DNA from: Streptomyces sp. SPB162
GTDB lineage: Bacteria; Actinomycetota; Actinomycetes; Streptomycetales; Streptomycetaceae
Direction: 5' to 3'
Assembly (NCBI RefSeq): GCF_029504575.1
Contig: NZ_JAQFII010000002.1
Span: 124,001 to 188,000, forward strand
DNA length: 64,000 bases
The notes beneath the pieces were generated by a model. The model ran no database searches. It worked only from the letters and a program-made list of their open reading frames with translations, and was not told the origin of the DNA. The translations under genes were made by a program, and so were the position numbers. Every line of letters starts with the position of its first letter. The stretch's first letter is position 1. Positions 8,463 to 16,821 of the stretch are shown here, piece after piece.

Positions 8463-9266
8463 GTGTCAGCAGACCCACTACTCGTGGAAACGGCACAAGG
8501 GGACGCCGACGCGGTCATGCGGACCGCGGCCGGGCAGGTCGGCGTCCATGAGGGCCGTGATCACGGGGACTGGAACAACATCCAGCGGTACAGCGACGAA
8601 GTTCCCGGCCTGGAGTGGTCGCAGGGCCAGCCCTGGTGCGCGACCTTCGTCTCCTGGGTGGCGCTGCGCGCCGGCGCGGCAAGCCTCTTCCCGTGCACGG
8701 CGTCGTGTACCACCGGCGTCGCATGGTTCAAGGAGCGCGGGCGGTTCTCGGAGTATCCGGCGGTGGGTGCCCAGGTCTTCTACGGCGTGGGCGGCTCGGA
8801 ACACACCGGGGTGGTGGAGCGCTTCGACGCCACGCGCATCTACACCATCGAGGGAAACACCAACGTGAACGGCTCCGCCGAAGGTGACGGGGTCTACCGG
8901 CGGGTGCGGGAGCGCACCTCGCCCCGGGTGTACGGCTACGGGTACCCGAAGTACGCGGCCGGCATCGACTCCGCCGACCCGGCCTGGCCCCGACCGGCCC
9001 CCGAATCGGACTCGGCCGCCCTGGAGCCGTTCCCGGGCGTGCAGTGGTTCCGCACCGCACCGCGCAGCCCGATCATCACGGCGATGGGCCGTCGGCTGGT
9101 CGCCGAAGGGGTGGCTCAGTACAGCCACGGCCCCGGCCCGCAGTGGACCGATACCGACCGGCGCTCCTACGCGAGGTTCCAGCGGAAGATCGGCTATCGG
9201 GGATCGGACGCGGACGGCTGGCCGGGCCCCGTTTCCTGGGCGGAGCTGCGCGTGCCCAACTCCTGA
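8463..9266 (+). CDS. CHAP-domain peptidoglycan hydrolase with C-terminal wall-binding module
   Basis: A 267-residue protein. The CHAP domain covers about 20-165 with catalytic Cys59 in QPWCATFVSW, the His in SEHTGVVERF, and the IEGNTN motif. It would cut peptide stems or amide bonds of peptidoglycan. The C-terminal 75 residues (FPGVQWFRTAPRSP to WPGPVSWAELRVP) are the peptidoglycan-binding-like module often paired with such enzymes in Streptomyces. GTG 8463 is taken as start because GGGGG lies 8 bases upstream. No signal peptide or lipobox is visible, which is odd for a wall hydrolase and suggests holin-type, lysis-dependent or specialised export. It is divergent from the SARP gene. Confidence 0.85.
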   Translation: MSADPLLVETAQGDADAVMRTAAGQVGVHEGRDHGDWNNIQRYSDEVPGLEWSQGQPWCATFVSWVALRAGAASLFPCTASCTTGVAWFKERGRFSEYPAVGAQVFYGVGGSEHTGVVERFDATRIYTIEGNTNVNGSAEGDGVYRRVRERTSPRVYGYGYPKYAAGIDSADPAWPRPAPESDSAALEPFPGVQWFRTAPRSPIITAMGRRLVAEGVAQYSHGPGPQWTDTDRRSYARFQRKIGYRGSDADGWPGPVSWAELRVPNS

Positions 9267-9313
9267 CCTTTCACTCCACATTTCCGGCGCTTTCGAATTT
9301 GCGTCCCCCGTAC

Positions 9314-9640
9314 ATGAGTTCGCATTTCCTGCGACGCGAGGAAGTTCCGCGCCGGGAAGGCCGCCATGCCTCGATCCAGTACATCGAAAAGTCTCCCGTC
9401 CCGACGCTACCGCCCGTTCCTACGGTCATTTTGCCCAAGGGCGGCGGAGCAGTACGCGGAATCGAGGAGAAATTCGCCGCGAATACGGCAACGGGCACCG
9501 GACGGATGTCCGTGCCCATCGCCACGAGCCCCTGACCCTCCGCGCTGGGCCCGGGGCTGGAGCTCTGCTACGACTCCGGATCGGGCAACGGCCCCTTCGG
9601 CGTGGGCCGGCAGCTCACCGTGCCCCGGCACGGCACCGGC
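9314..9640 (+). pseudogene. Remnant of an SpvB/Tc-toxin B subunit N-terminus
   Basis: From ATG 9314 one frame reads a short leader and then LPKGGGAVRGIEEKFAANTA, TGTGRMSVPIATSP, a TGA stop at 9533-9535, and in the same frame LGPGLELCYDSGSGNGPFG. This is the N-terminal signature of SpvB / insecticidal toxin complex TcaC/TcdB proteins (usual form: KGGGAIRGIGEKF, SVPIATSPGRSGFGPQL, YDSGSGNGPFGFGW). The rest of the 1500-plus-residue protein is missing; homology ends near the stop of the next gene. One nonsense codon plus loss of the body makes it a relic. Lower GC than its neighbours suggests foreign origin. Confidence 0.72.
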
Positions 9641-9650
9641 GCGGCAGGTC

Positions 9651-11712
9651 TCAGCCGACGTCGATGCCGTACTCGCGCACCAGCGCTTCCAGTCCGCCCT
9701 CGTATCCCTTGCCGCCGATGACGAACTCCCAGTCGCCGCTGCCGCGGCGGCGGAAGGAGCCGAGGATCAGCGCGGTCTCACCGGGCCGGCCGTCCGAGAC
9801 CTCCAGCCGGTCGAGTTCGACCCCCGACCCGTCCGACAGACGGATGAACGAATCGGTGAAGCCCGCGAGATCCGCGGCCGGATTGATCTCGGGGTCGATC
9901 GACACCGCCAGCACGAGCCGGTCCGCACGGGCCGGCAGGGAGTTGAACGCGACGCGGAGGGCCGCCTTGTCCCGGGCGGGCCGAGCCACCGCGGACACCG
10001 TTCCGTCGGGGGGTCCGGGCGTTGTTGAAGAAGACGAAGTGGTCATCGCTGAGCACGCGGTTCCCCTGGCAGACCAGCGCGCACACATCCAGTGCGACAC
10101 TCCCGGTCCAGGACATCCCCAGCAGGTTGTACTCGGGTTCGGGGGCGGCCGCCGGGGTCGGCGAAGCCGCCCGCTGAGCGGGCACCGCCGCCGGACCGCC
10201 GCCGAGCCGGCCGCGCAGTCCGTGCTGTCCCAGCAGCTCGACGAGCTCGGGACCGGAGATCAGCGTCAGCGGCTTGCCGTCGGCGAAGGTGTAGGAGCCG
10301 GGACCGAACTTCGAGGTGGTCACCAGCACGCCCTTGTTCGCCCCCGCCCCCTGCACCGTGCCGAACAGGTCGCGCACAGCGGTGGGTGGCACCGTGTGCC
10401 GGTAGCGCTTCACCTGCACGATGATCGTGCCGCCGCTGATGGGGTCCGGGTCCAGCGCCTCCACATCGACGCCGCCGTCGTTGGAGCGCTGCGTCATGAC
10501 CGCCTGCATGCCCCGGGCCCGGAACAGCTCCGCCACCAGCGACTCGAACTCGATCGGGTCCATCTCGAAGAGGTCCGGGTCCTCGCCGCCTCCGTGCGAG
10601 ACCGTGCCCCGGCCCAGGTCTCCCGGCACCGTGCCGGTCCGCACCACCGTGCGCTGGTCGGGGCGCGCGGACAGCTTGCCCCCGAGGCCGTCGACGAGGC
10701 AGTCCACGGCGCTGACCTGGACCAGGTTCAGCCGTTCGAAGACCTCGCGGTCCGCCGCGACCGTGGCGAGGAAGAGCTGGGCCCGCAGCCCCGTCGAAGG
10801 GTCGTGGTCGTCCACGAAGCCGTTGAGGGTGACCGAGTCCAGCGTGCCGAACTCGTCCGCCGCGAACAGCTCGCGCAGCGCCAGCAGGACGGACTGCGCC
10901 AGCACGTCGCGGTAGAGAGCCCGGCGCTGCCCCACCGGCCTGGCCGTCTCCTTGTCCTGGTCCACGGAGGGCAGGTACCGCACGTACCGGGCCGCGGGCA
11001 CGATGTCGTACCCGGGCAGCTCCCAGTTCAGGACGAGCCGGCGGGCGGACGGGTCGTACGCGCACGACACCTGGCGCGGGAACCCCTCCGGCCAGGCAGT
11101 GGAGGCGTACAGCGCCGCGGAGAAGTACTCCACCACCGTCTCGGGGTCCCCGCGGCGCAGCCCGGCCACGTTCTCCGCGATGCCGGCGTTGTGACGCCGG
11201 ATCTCCGCCAGCCGCCCGGCACGCCACTCGTCGTACTGCCGCCCGTAGGAGGTCAGTTGCTGCTGGCGCCGCTCCTCGGCGGTCCTGGCCGCCGACAGAT
11301 CGCGCTCGTACCGGGACCTCGCCTCCTCCTGCGCCCGCCGCGCACCGAACCCCCAACTGGACTCCGGCTGGTAGGCACCGGGGTTCGGCATCGGGACCGG
11401 AACGGCGAGCGGGCCCGGGGCGAACGGCTCCACCTGCTCGGATCGCAGCAGGGCGGTCGTGCGGAACGCCGGTGCCCGGCAACCCGCCGCGAGCAGCCGG
11501 CTCAGCGACTCGACCCGTGCTTCCAGCTCCCCGGTGAGCCGGATGGCCTCCGCGTCACGGCGCTGCCGGTACGCCACCTGCTGTTCGCGGTTGCTGCGGG
11601 CGAGCTCCCGCTCGGCGGCGCGCTGTTGCCGCTGACGCGCCTCCGACTGGCGTTGCCGCTGCCGCTCTGCCTCGGCCCACACGCCCATCGACCGGTTGGA
11701 GCTGCTACTCAT
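9651..11712 (-). pseudogene. Mrr-type restriction endonuclease-TerD fusion, frameshifted
   Basis: Read as one protein of about 686 residues. N-terminus: a Gln/Arg/Glu-rich coiled coil (about 10-80), then a domain I cannot name (about 150-350). Next is an Mrr-like nuclease domain (FEMDPIEFESLVAELFRARGM, then the D...QVK core in GGVDVEALDP and IIVQVKRY, about 390-510). C-terminus: a TerD calcium-binding beta-sandwich (SWTGSVALDVCALVC, DDHFVFFNN, SIDPEINPAADLAGFTDSFI). A run of six G at 10008-10013 (+ strand) holds one base too many; removing it joins FFNN to PDGTVSAVARPARDK. The total of 2062 bp fits one extra base. Such fusions belong to the Ter-linked stress/defence network. The start ATG 11712 follows AAGGAGGGG. 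Confidence 0.82.
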
Positions 11713-11837
11713 CCGGGCACGCACCCCTCCTTCCGGGTCGCCTCGAGGACCCGGAACTGTGCACTGGCTCACCCACCAGCAATACGACGTCTCGCGGTGA
11801 TCCGACTCTAGTCGGCGACCGGCCGGTCGCTACCCGT

Positions 11838-12374
11838 TCACGTCGTTTCAGGGGCGGGACCGCGGTGGAAACGGCCGTCGAGGAAGAGCAGCGGCGCGCC
11901 CGGCTCCGCGTGGTGGTCGAGTACCTCGCCGATGAGGACGAGATGGTCACCCGCGGGGACGATGCGGTCGCGGCGGCAGATCAGCGTGCCGATCGTGCCG
12001 TCGAGGAGGGGCACCCCGTGCGGTCCCGGCCGGGTACTGAGCCGGTCGAAGCGGTCACCGGGGCCCGCGAAGCGGATCGCCAGTTCGCGCTGGTCGGCGC
12101 CGAGCAGGTGGACCGCGAAGTGCGGGGCGGCGGTGAAGGCCGCCCGGTGGGTGGAAGCGCGGTTGAGGCACCACAGGACCAGCGGTGGGTCGAGGGACAG
12201 AGAGGTGAAGGAGTTCACCGTCAGTCCGGCCGGGCGCCCCCGGCGGACGGCGGTGACGACCGCCACGCCGGTGGCGAAGCGGCCGAGCACCGACCGCAGC
12301 GGCCGCTGCTGTTCGCGCACCGGCCCGTCCGCCGTCACCGGCCCGTCCGTCGTCATCGCGCCGTCAGCGGTCAT
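11838..12374 (-). CDS. Flavin reductase-like FMN-binding protein
   Basis: A 178-residue protein of the flavin reductase (HpaC-like) split-barrel family: SVLGRFATGVAVVTA, GLTVNSFTSLSLDPPLVLWCLNRAS, HFAVHLLGADQRELAIRFA and LIGEVLDHHA cover almost all of it after residue 20. It would bind FMN and either supply reduced flavin to a partner or catalyse a flavin redox step itself. The first 19 residues are a TADG/TTDG-type repeat with no known role. Its ATG overlaps the TPR gene stop by 4 bp, making it the last gene of the 15949-11838 operon. No flavin-dependent monooxygenase is visible nearby, so its partner may be a modification of the precursor peptide; that is inference. Confidence 0.85.
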   Translation of the reverse strand: MTADGAMTTDGPVTADGPVREQQRPLRSVLGRFATGVAVVTAVRRGRPAGLTVNSFTSLSLDPPLVLWCLNRASTHRAAFTAAPHFAVHLLGADQRELAIRFAGPGDRFDRLSTRPGPHGVPLLDGTIGTLICRRDRIVPAGDHLVLIGEVLDHHAEPGAPLLFLDGRFHRGPAPETT

Positions 12375-14458
12375 CGGGCGGCTGCCGCCTTGCGCCGGCA
12401 GGTGTCCAGCGCCTCGGTGATGTCCGGGTCCTCCGGTGCCAGTCCCGCGGCGATCTCCAGGTCGGCGAGGGCCTCGTCCCAGCGACCGGTGTCCTGGTGG
12501 ACGAAGGCCCGGTTGTAGCGAAGGGCCGGGTCGTCCGGCTGCAGTTCCACCGCGTGGCCGAGGTCGACGGCGGCGGTGTCGAGTTCGCCCATGTCGTACG
12601 CGAGGGCGGCGCGCCCGGACAGTGCCGTGATCATGTCCGGGTCGACGGCGAGCGCGCGGTCGAAGGCGGCCTTGGCGGCCTCGAACTCCTCGCGCTCCGC
12701 GTGCACCTGGCCCAGGACCGCGTGCAGATAAGGGTTGTCGGGCTCGTGGCCGAGACCGGTGGTCGCGTCCCGCTCCGCCGCGTCCAGTTCGCCGGCCTCC
12801 AGCAGCAGGCCGGCCCGGTTGACGTACGCGTCGGTGAACTCCGGGACGAGTTCGATGACGTAGCTGAAGTCGGCGAGCGCGCCTTCGGTGTCGCCCTCGG
12901 TGAGCCGCAGGTCGCCGCGGTTGTAGTAGATCTCCGGGAACGGCGGGGAGAGCCGCATGGCCCGCGCGTAGTCCTCGAGCGCCTCTTCGGGGCGGCCCAG
13001 GCGGCGCAGGATGTTGCCGCGCTCCAGGTAGTGCTCGGCGTGGTTGGGGTCCTCCCGGATGACGATCGCGTAGTCCGCGAGGGCCTCCTCGATCCGGCCC
13101 AGGCTGAGGTACACGCGGGCCCGGTTGTTCTTCAGCACCGAGCGGTGCAGGACATGTTCGTCCGGGCCGAGCAGCTCGTCGAGGCTGCTGATCGCCTCGT
13201 CGACCAGGCGCAGAGCCTCGGTCGGCTCGCCGAGGTTGACCTCCACCAGGGCCAGGCCGTTCTTGTAGAAGGCGCTCTGGAAGGCCCGGTCACTACGGTT
13301 CTCGATCAGTGAGGCGGTGGCGATGGCGGAGTTCAGCCACGCCTTGGCCTTGAACTCGTCGCGGTCCTCCGGGTCGTTGTGCCGGGTGTAGAGCATGGCC
13401 GTGTTGTACGCGGCGGCCATGTGGACGGCGGGCTTCACGGAGTTCAGCCGGGCCTGGTCGTCCAGCTTCTCGGCCTCGTAGGTGCGGCCGAGGATGGAGA
13501 GGCAGAGCGTCACGCCCTTGGTGAAGGCCCACCAGCGGTCGTGTTCCGTTCTGGGGTCGACGAGCGCCAACCCGCGCCGGCCGTAGTCGACGCACGCCTC
13601 GTAGAACCCGTTGCACAGGCTGTGGTCCATGGCGTGGAAGACCGCCCGCACGCCCGCGTCGCCGGGGTCGGAGCCGTGTTCCAGGTGGTGGGCGATGGCG
13701 CCGAGCCGGAGCGACTCGTCGTCCAGTCCGTCGAGTTCGGCGGCGCGCCGGTCGTGCAGCAGCGCCCGTTCCGTGGGGTCGAGTGCCTCGTAGGCCGCAC
13801 GCGGCGCCGGCTCGTCGGTGGTGCAGTCCGAGGCGACGTAGGCCCACGCGTCGTCGGGCCCGGCCGCCGCCGGAGCGCCTTCGCGGACCTCGGTGACCTG
13901 GGCGCGGGAGGCGAGGACGGCGAGCAGTGCTTCGTCGACGGGTCCGGTGGCGCCGCCGCAGACGACGACGGTCAGGAGCGCGGGGTCGATCCGTCGCACC
14001 AGGGTCGTGAGGAACTCCAGGTCGGTGGTCTCGGCCTGGTCGGCGTTCTCCACGACCAGGACACGCGGCCCGTCGGCGGTCAGCCCGTCGCGCACGAACT
14101 CCACCAGGCCGTTGGAGATGCGCGTGGTGCGCAGCCGGGCGTAGTAGCGGGTGCGCTCCGCCGGGAGCGCCATGGAGGTCAGCGTCTCGCGGGAGTTGGG
14201 GACGACGGAGCGGAGGTCCGGCGCGGCGGAGAGCAGCTCGATGTCGTAGCGCTCGACCAGCTTGCCGTCGCGGAGCAGGACGCCGGGGACCATGGCGCGC
14301 ACGAGGGTTCCGGCCGCGGTGTACGGTCCGCGCAGTCCGCGGTGCGCGTCCACGGTCATGACCGGTCCTGCCGGCAGGCCGAGCCGCTCGACGGCGGCCT
14401 CCCGGTCCCTGCGCAGGCCGCCGCGAACCCAGTGGTGAGTGGGGAGAACCTCGTTCAT
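12371..14458 (-). CDS. TPR-repeat protein with P-loop-less ATPase-like N-terminal domain
   Basis: A 695-residue soluble protein. Residues about 1-210 resemble the AAA/STAND module of LAL or AfsR-type regulators (LRGPYTAAGTLVRAM, Walker-B-like VLVVENADQAETTDLEFLTTLVRR) but show no GxxGxGKT loop, so ATP hydrolysis is doubtful. Residues about 350-690 hold some nine TPR units (ARVYLSLGRIEEALADYAIV, EHYLERGNILRRLGRPEEAL and so on), a protein- or peptide-binding superhelix. It lies between the M50-like gene and the flavin reductase in one operon, with a 4-bp overlap downstream. A scaffold or leader-binding role in peptide maturation is inferred from position. No HTH is present, so it is not a DNA-binding regulator. 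Confidence 0.82.
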   Translation of the reverse strand: MNEVLPTHHWVRGGLRRDREAAVERLGLPAGPVMTVDAHRGLRGPYTAAGTLVRAMVPGVLLRDGKLVERYDIELLSAAPDLRSVVPNSRETLTSMALPAERTRYYARLRTTRISNGLVEFVRDGLTADGPRVLVVENADQAETTDLEFLTTLVRRIDPALLTVVVCGGATGPVDEALLAVLASRAQVTEVREGAPAAAGPDDAWAYVASDCTTDEPAPRAAYEALDPTERALLHDRRAAELDGLDDESLRLGAIAHHLEHGSDPGDAGVRAVFHAMDHSLCNGFYEACVDYGRRGLALVDPRTEHDRWWAFTKGVTLCLSILGRTYEAEKLDDQARLNSVKPAVHMAAAYNTAMLYTRHNDPEDRDEFKAKAWLNSAIATASLIENRSDRAFQSAFYKNGLALVEVNLGEPTEALRLVDEAISSLDELLGPDEHVLHRSVLKNNRARVYLSLGRIEEALADYAIVIREDPNHAEHYLERGNILRRLGRPEEALEDYARAMRLSPPFPEIYYNRGDLRLTEGDTEGALADFSYVIELVPEFTDAYVNRAGLLLEAGELDAAERDATTGLGHEPDNPYLHAVLGQVHAEREEFEAAKAAFDRALAVDPDMITALSGRAALAYDMGELDTAAVDLGHAVELQPDDPALRYNRAFVHQDTGRWDEALADLEIAAGLAPEDPDITEALDTCRRKAAAAR

Positions 14459-14519
14459 GCGGACTGCTCCTCTGCGGGTCTGTCGGGCTGCTGTTCGGTC
14501 GGGCTGCTGTTCCGTCGGG

Positions 14520-15725
14520 TCAGTTGGCGGGGGCGGCGATGGTGCGGCGGCGGTAGCCGCGGACGGCGATGATGCCCGCGAGGATCAGCTCGCCGAAGTT
14601 GAGGACCAGGAAGACGGTCACGTCCAGGACGTTCAGCGGCGAGATGTCGGAGAAGAGCTTCCTGACGGCCATCTCGGTGATCCGGATGGCGGCGGGGATC
14701 ACGGCGGTGACCAGCAGTCCGGTGAGGATGGCGTAGCCGGTGACCATCAGCCAGACGTACCAGCGGGCGACCTCGCGGTCGCGCGGGGTCCACGTCTCCG
14801 GGTCGACGAGCTTGTCGCGCCGCCCGATCAGGCCGTAGAACCGGTTCTGCAGCATGCCCTTGGAGACGGTCTGCAGGTCGTTGCAGCCCAGGACGGTGAT
14901 GGCGAGGTAGTACAGATCGGTGCGCAGGAAGAAGTAGAACTGCCAGGCGAACCGGAGCAAGGTGCCGAAGGCCATCGCGAGCAGGAAGCGGCCCATGAAT
15001 CCGCCGAAGCCGTCGGACGAGACCAGGGGCACCGCGGCGAGCGTCAGCCCGGTGACGACCAGGACGTCGACGAGCATGCCCGCGAGCATCGGCAGGTAGC
15101 GCTTGCGCCGGGGTACGGCGACGAGGCCGTCCAGCTTGGTCAGGAAGACGAGGTAGTAGAAGCGCCGGCCGATGCTGAGGGAGGAGTTGAGGCCCAGTCT
15201 GCGTCCGGCCAGTGCGTGGTAGGACTCGTGCAGCAGGATCCACGGCGCCTGGCCGAGGACGTTGCCCAGCGCGAGTGCCACCAGGGACGAGGTGGTGAAG
15301 AAGATGTTGTGGTAGGTCGGGACCACGGCCGGTTCGCGGAACATCGCGACGATGCCCGCGATGAACAGCAGTCCGTACAGCACCCAGGCCACCGGGGAGA
15401 ACACCGCCCGGCCGAGCCCCTGCCAGCGCACCGCGCCCGCCTCGACGACCTCTTCGCCGTCCGGCACGAGCAGCTCGAAGGCCTCCAGGACCTCGAGGAA
15501 CTCCACCATGTCCACGGTCTCGCCGTACTGGGTGCTGTACCAGCGGGCGGCGTCGTTCGGGGTCTCCCCGGTCTCCAGGCGGCGCAGCAGCGCGGCGCCG
15601 TCGGCGGGGAAGAGGCCGTAGGAATCGATGTCGGCCCGTCCCACGGTGACCTCGTCGCCTTCTTCGAGGAAGGTCAGCGGGTACAGCCTCAGGGGTCGGT
15701 CGAGGTCCACTGCCGCGGCGTCCAT
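14520..15725 (-). CDS. PqqD-like domain fused to M50-type membrane metalloprotease
   Basis: A 401-residue protein. Residues about 25-95 read as a PqqD/RRE-like winged helix (LFPADGAALLRRLETGETPND, FLEVLEAFELL), the module that grips RiPP leader peptides. Then come six or seven membrane helices. HESYH (H166 and H170) lies within a hydrophobic stretch and matches the HExxH zinc motif of M50 site-2-type or YydH-like peptide metalloproteases. The second-site Asp motif is not obvious (candidate: GMLVDVLVV near 215). It could bind and cleave or export the small precursor encoded just upstream. The ATG at 15725 gives the complete domain; two hairpins separate it from the precursor gene. Confidence 0.82.
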   Translation of the reverse strand: MDAAAVDLDRPLRLYPLTFLEEGDEVTVGRADIDSYGLFPADGAALLRRLETGETPNDAARWYSTQYGETVDMVEFLEVLEAFELLVPDGEEVVEAGAVRWQGLGRAVFSPVAWVLYGLLFIAGIVAMFREPAVVPTYHNIFFTTSSLVALALGNVLGQAPWILLHESYHALAGRRLGLNSSLSIGRRFYYLVFLTKLDGLVAVPRRKRYLPMLAGMLVDVLVVTGLTLAAVPLVSSDGFGGFMGRFLLAMAFGTLLRFAWQFYFFLRTDLYYLAITVLGCNDLQTVSKGMLQNRFYGLIGRRDKLVDPETWTPRDREVARWYVWLMVTGYAILTGLLVTAVIPAAIRITEMAVRKLFSDISPLNVLDVTVFLVLNFGELILAGIIAVRGYRRRTIAAPAN

Positions 15726-15757
15726 CTCTACCTCACTGTCACTGGTCCGCGAAGGTG

Positions 15758-15792
15758 CCGGTCCGGGCCGCGGACTCCGTGGCCCGGACCGG
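15758..15792 (-). terminator. 12-bp perfect stem, 11-nt loop hairpin
   Basis: Arms 15758-15769 and 15781-15792 are perfectly complementary (CCGGTCCGGGCC). It is the second hairpin between the precursor gene and the M50-like gene, so it could act as an attenuator with its partner. Confidence 0.6.
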
Positions 15793-15803
15793 CGGGAGCT
15801 CCA

Positions 15804-15845
15804 CGAGCCGCGGCGGGCCGGTCAGCACCGGCCCGCCGCGGCTCG
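15804..15845 (-). terminator. 19-bp perfect stem, 4-nt loop hairpin after RiPP precursor
   Basis: Arms 15804-15822 and 15827-15845 pair perfectly around loop CAGC, only 11 bases after the precursor stop. Such a stable structure would stop or slow most transcripts and protect their 3' ends, giving far more precursor mRNA than enzyme mRNA. Confidence 0.75.
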
Positions 15846-15856
15846 GAAGGAAGAGG

Positions 15857-15949
15857 TCAGGCGAGGACGGGCGTGCCACCGCAGTAGCAGGACGCCGCGG
15901 CGGAGGTCAGACGGACGGTCCCGGCCTTGCGAACAACGATCTTCTTCAT
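15857..15949 (-). CDS. 30-residue putative RiPP precursor peptide
   Basis: A tiny gene with a very good SD (AAAAGGAG, 6-7 bases before ATG). The product starts MKKIVVRKAG, continues through a TVRLTS segment and ends CYCGGTPVLA. The basic N-terminus with KKIVVRKAG looks like a leader; the C-terminal ten residues, with two Cys flanking a Tyr and a Gly-Gly, look like the core or active part. It is followed by a strong hairpin and then by genes for a PqqD-M50 protein, a TPR protein and a flavin reductase. That is the usual order for a RiPP. I do not recognise the precursor as a named class. Without a signal peptide it would need processing or export by the M50-type protein. Function is inference. 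Confidence 0.75.
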   Translation of the reverse strand: MKKIVVRKAGTVRLTSAAASCYCGGTPVLA

Positions 15950-16294
15950 GTTGTGCTCCTTTTCCGTGGGATGTCGCGCAGAGCGGAGACTGATGTGAAT
16001 GGAGTTTGTTCTCCCATTCATCTCCGCTCACAGGCTGGCACGCGTCGTTCCCAGCCGTCAACAGTCGGACACGGCGTACATCTGACAGGACGTCGCCTTT
16101 TCTGACCAGCCAACAACCGTTCAGATCAGGCCAGTTGAGAGCAGGTTTACAACTCGGCGAACATGCACCCGGTCTCCACAGCAGGGGCGGTCAGAACTCG
16201 AGCGCCACCAACTAGGATGCGGAGGACGCAGAGCGCTCTCCACCCGCGCTCACCACAGGCGATACGCAGGGCACTCGACCAAGGGAGGTATGCG
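15950..16294. promoter_or_regulatory. Divergent promoter region with dyad, RiPP operon versus XRE regulator
   Basis: 345 bp, clearly AT-richer than the genes around it. A bipartite dyad lies at 15983-16027: GCGGAGA and TGAATGGAG on the left mirror CTCCCATTCA and TCTCCGC on the right around TTTGTT. It is 34 bases upstream of the precursor ATG, well placed as an operator or 5'-leader hairpin. A TTGACG box on the minus strand near 16065 could be a -35 element. The XRE regulator encoded next door is the natural candidate to bind here. No other gene is seen. Confidence 0.55.
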
Positions 16295-16723
16295 GTGCCT
16301 GATCCGACGTCCGGCACCCCGACGCTCGCGGACAAGATCGACCGACTGTTCGATGTCGTCCGCGGCCCTGACCACACGCCGTACACCCACGAGGAAGTGG
16401 CGCGGGCGTGCCGCGAGGCCACCGGGGAGAGCTTTTCAGCCACTTACTTGTGGCAACTGCGCACGGGCAGAAGGGATAATCCGACCAAACGGCACCTCGA
16501 AGCGCTGGCGCAATTCTTTCAGGTGCCCCCGATGTACTTCTTCGACGACCAGCAGAGCGCCCAGATCGCGCAGGAGCTGCAGCTCCTCGGGGCGCTGCGG
16601 GACGCGGGAGTACGCGAGGTGGCGTTGCGCGCGGTCAACCTGTCGCCCGAGGGCCTCGGCACCATCAGCGACATGATCGAGGTCATCGCCCGCAGAGAGG
16701 CGGGATTGCGCCGCACGGACTGA
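16295..16723 (+). CDS. XRE/EspR-like helix-turn-helix regulator
   Basis: A 142-residue DNA-binding protein. The HTH lies at about 8-75: TLADKIDRLFDVV, YTHEEVARACREATG, ATYLWQLRTGRRDNPTKRHLEALAQFFQVPPMYFFDD. This long-loop XRE form resembles mycobacterial EspR, and the C-terminal helices (LQLLGALRDAGVREVALRAVNLSPEGLGTI) match the same type and probably dimerise. I place the start at GTG 16295 because AAGGGAGG lies 6 bases upstream; a longer frame starting at 16163 has poor coding character. It heads the rightward set with an ImmA/IrrE peptidase and a MAB_1171c protein, a recurring actinobacterial trio. Confidence 0.88.
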   Translation: MPDPTSGTPTLADKIDRLFDVVRGPDHTPYTHEEVARACREATGESFSATYLWQLRTGRRDNPTKRHLEALAQFFQVPPMYFFDDQQSAQIAQELQLLGALRDAGVREVALRAVNLSPEGLGTISDMIEVIARREAGLRRTD

Positions 16724-16753
16724 TATCCACCCGTCCACCCCTGGGCATAGGAT

Positions 16754-16780
16754 CGCTCATCGCTCATATCGCTCATGAGC
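16754..16780. repeat. Triplicated CGCTCAT motif ending in a palindrome
   Basis: CGCTCAT occurs at 16754, 16761 and 16770, and the last copy extends to the palindrome GCTCATGAGC (16771-16780). It lies between the XRE stop and the peptidase SD. It could be a regulator-binding site or a spacer repeat. Confidence 0.45.
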
Positions 16781-16821
16781 GGTTGCTGATCGTTGTGTGT
16801 GCCTTGCCCGGGGAGGGTTTC

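Noticed and set aside
7498..11712. A prophage or tailocin region (CHAP lysin, toxin relic, nuclease)
   Set aside because: No capsid, tail, holin, portal, integrase or terminase genes are present; flanking genes are chromosomal.
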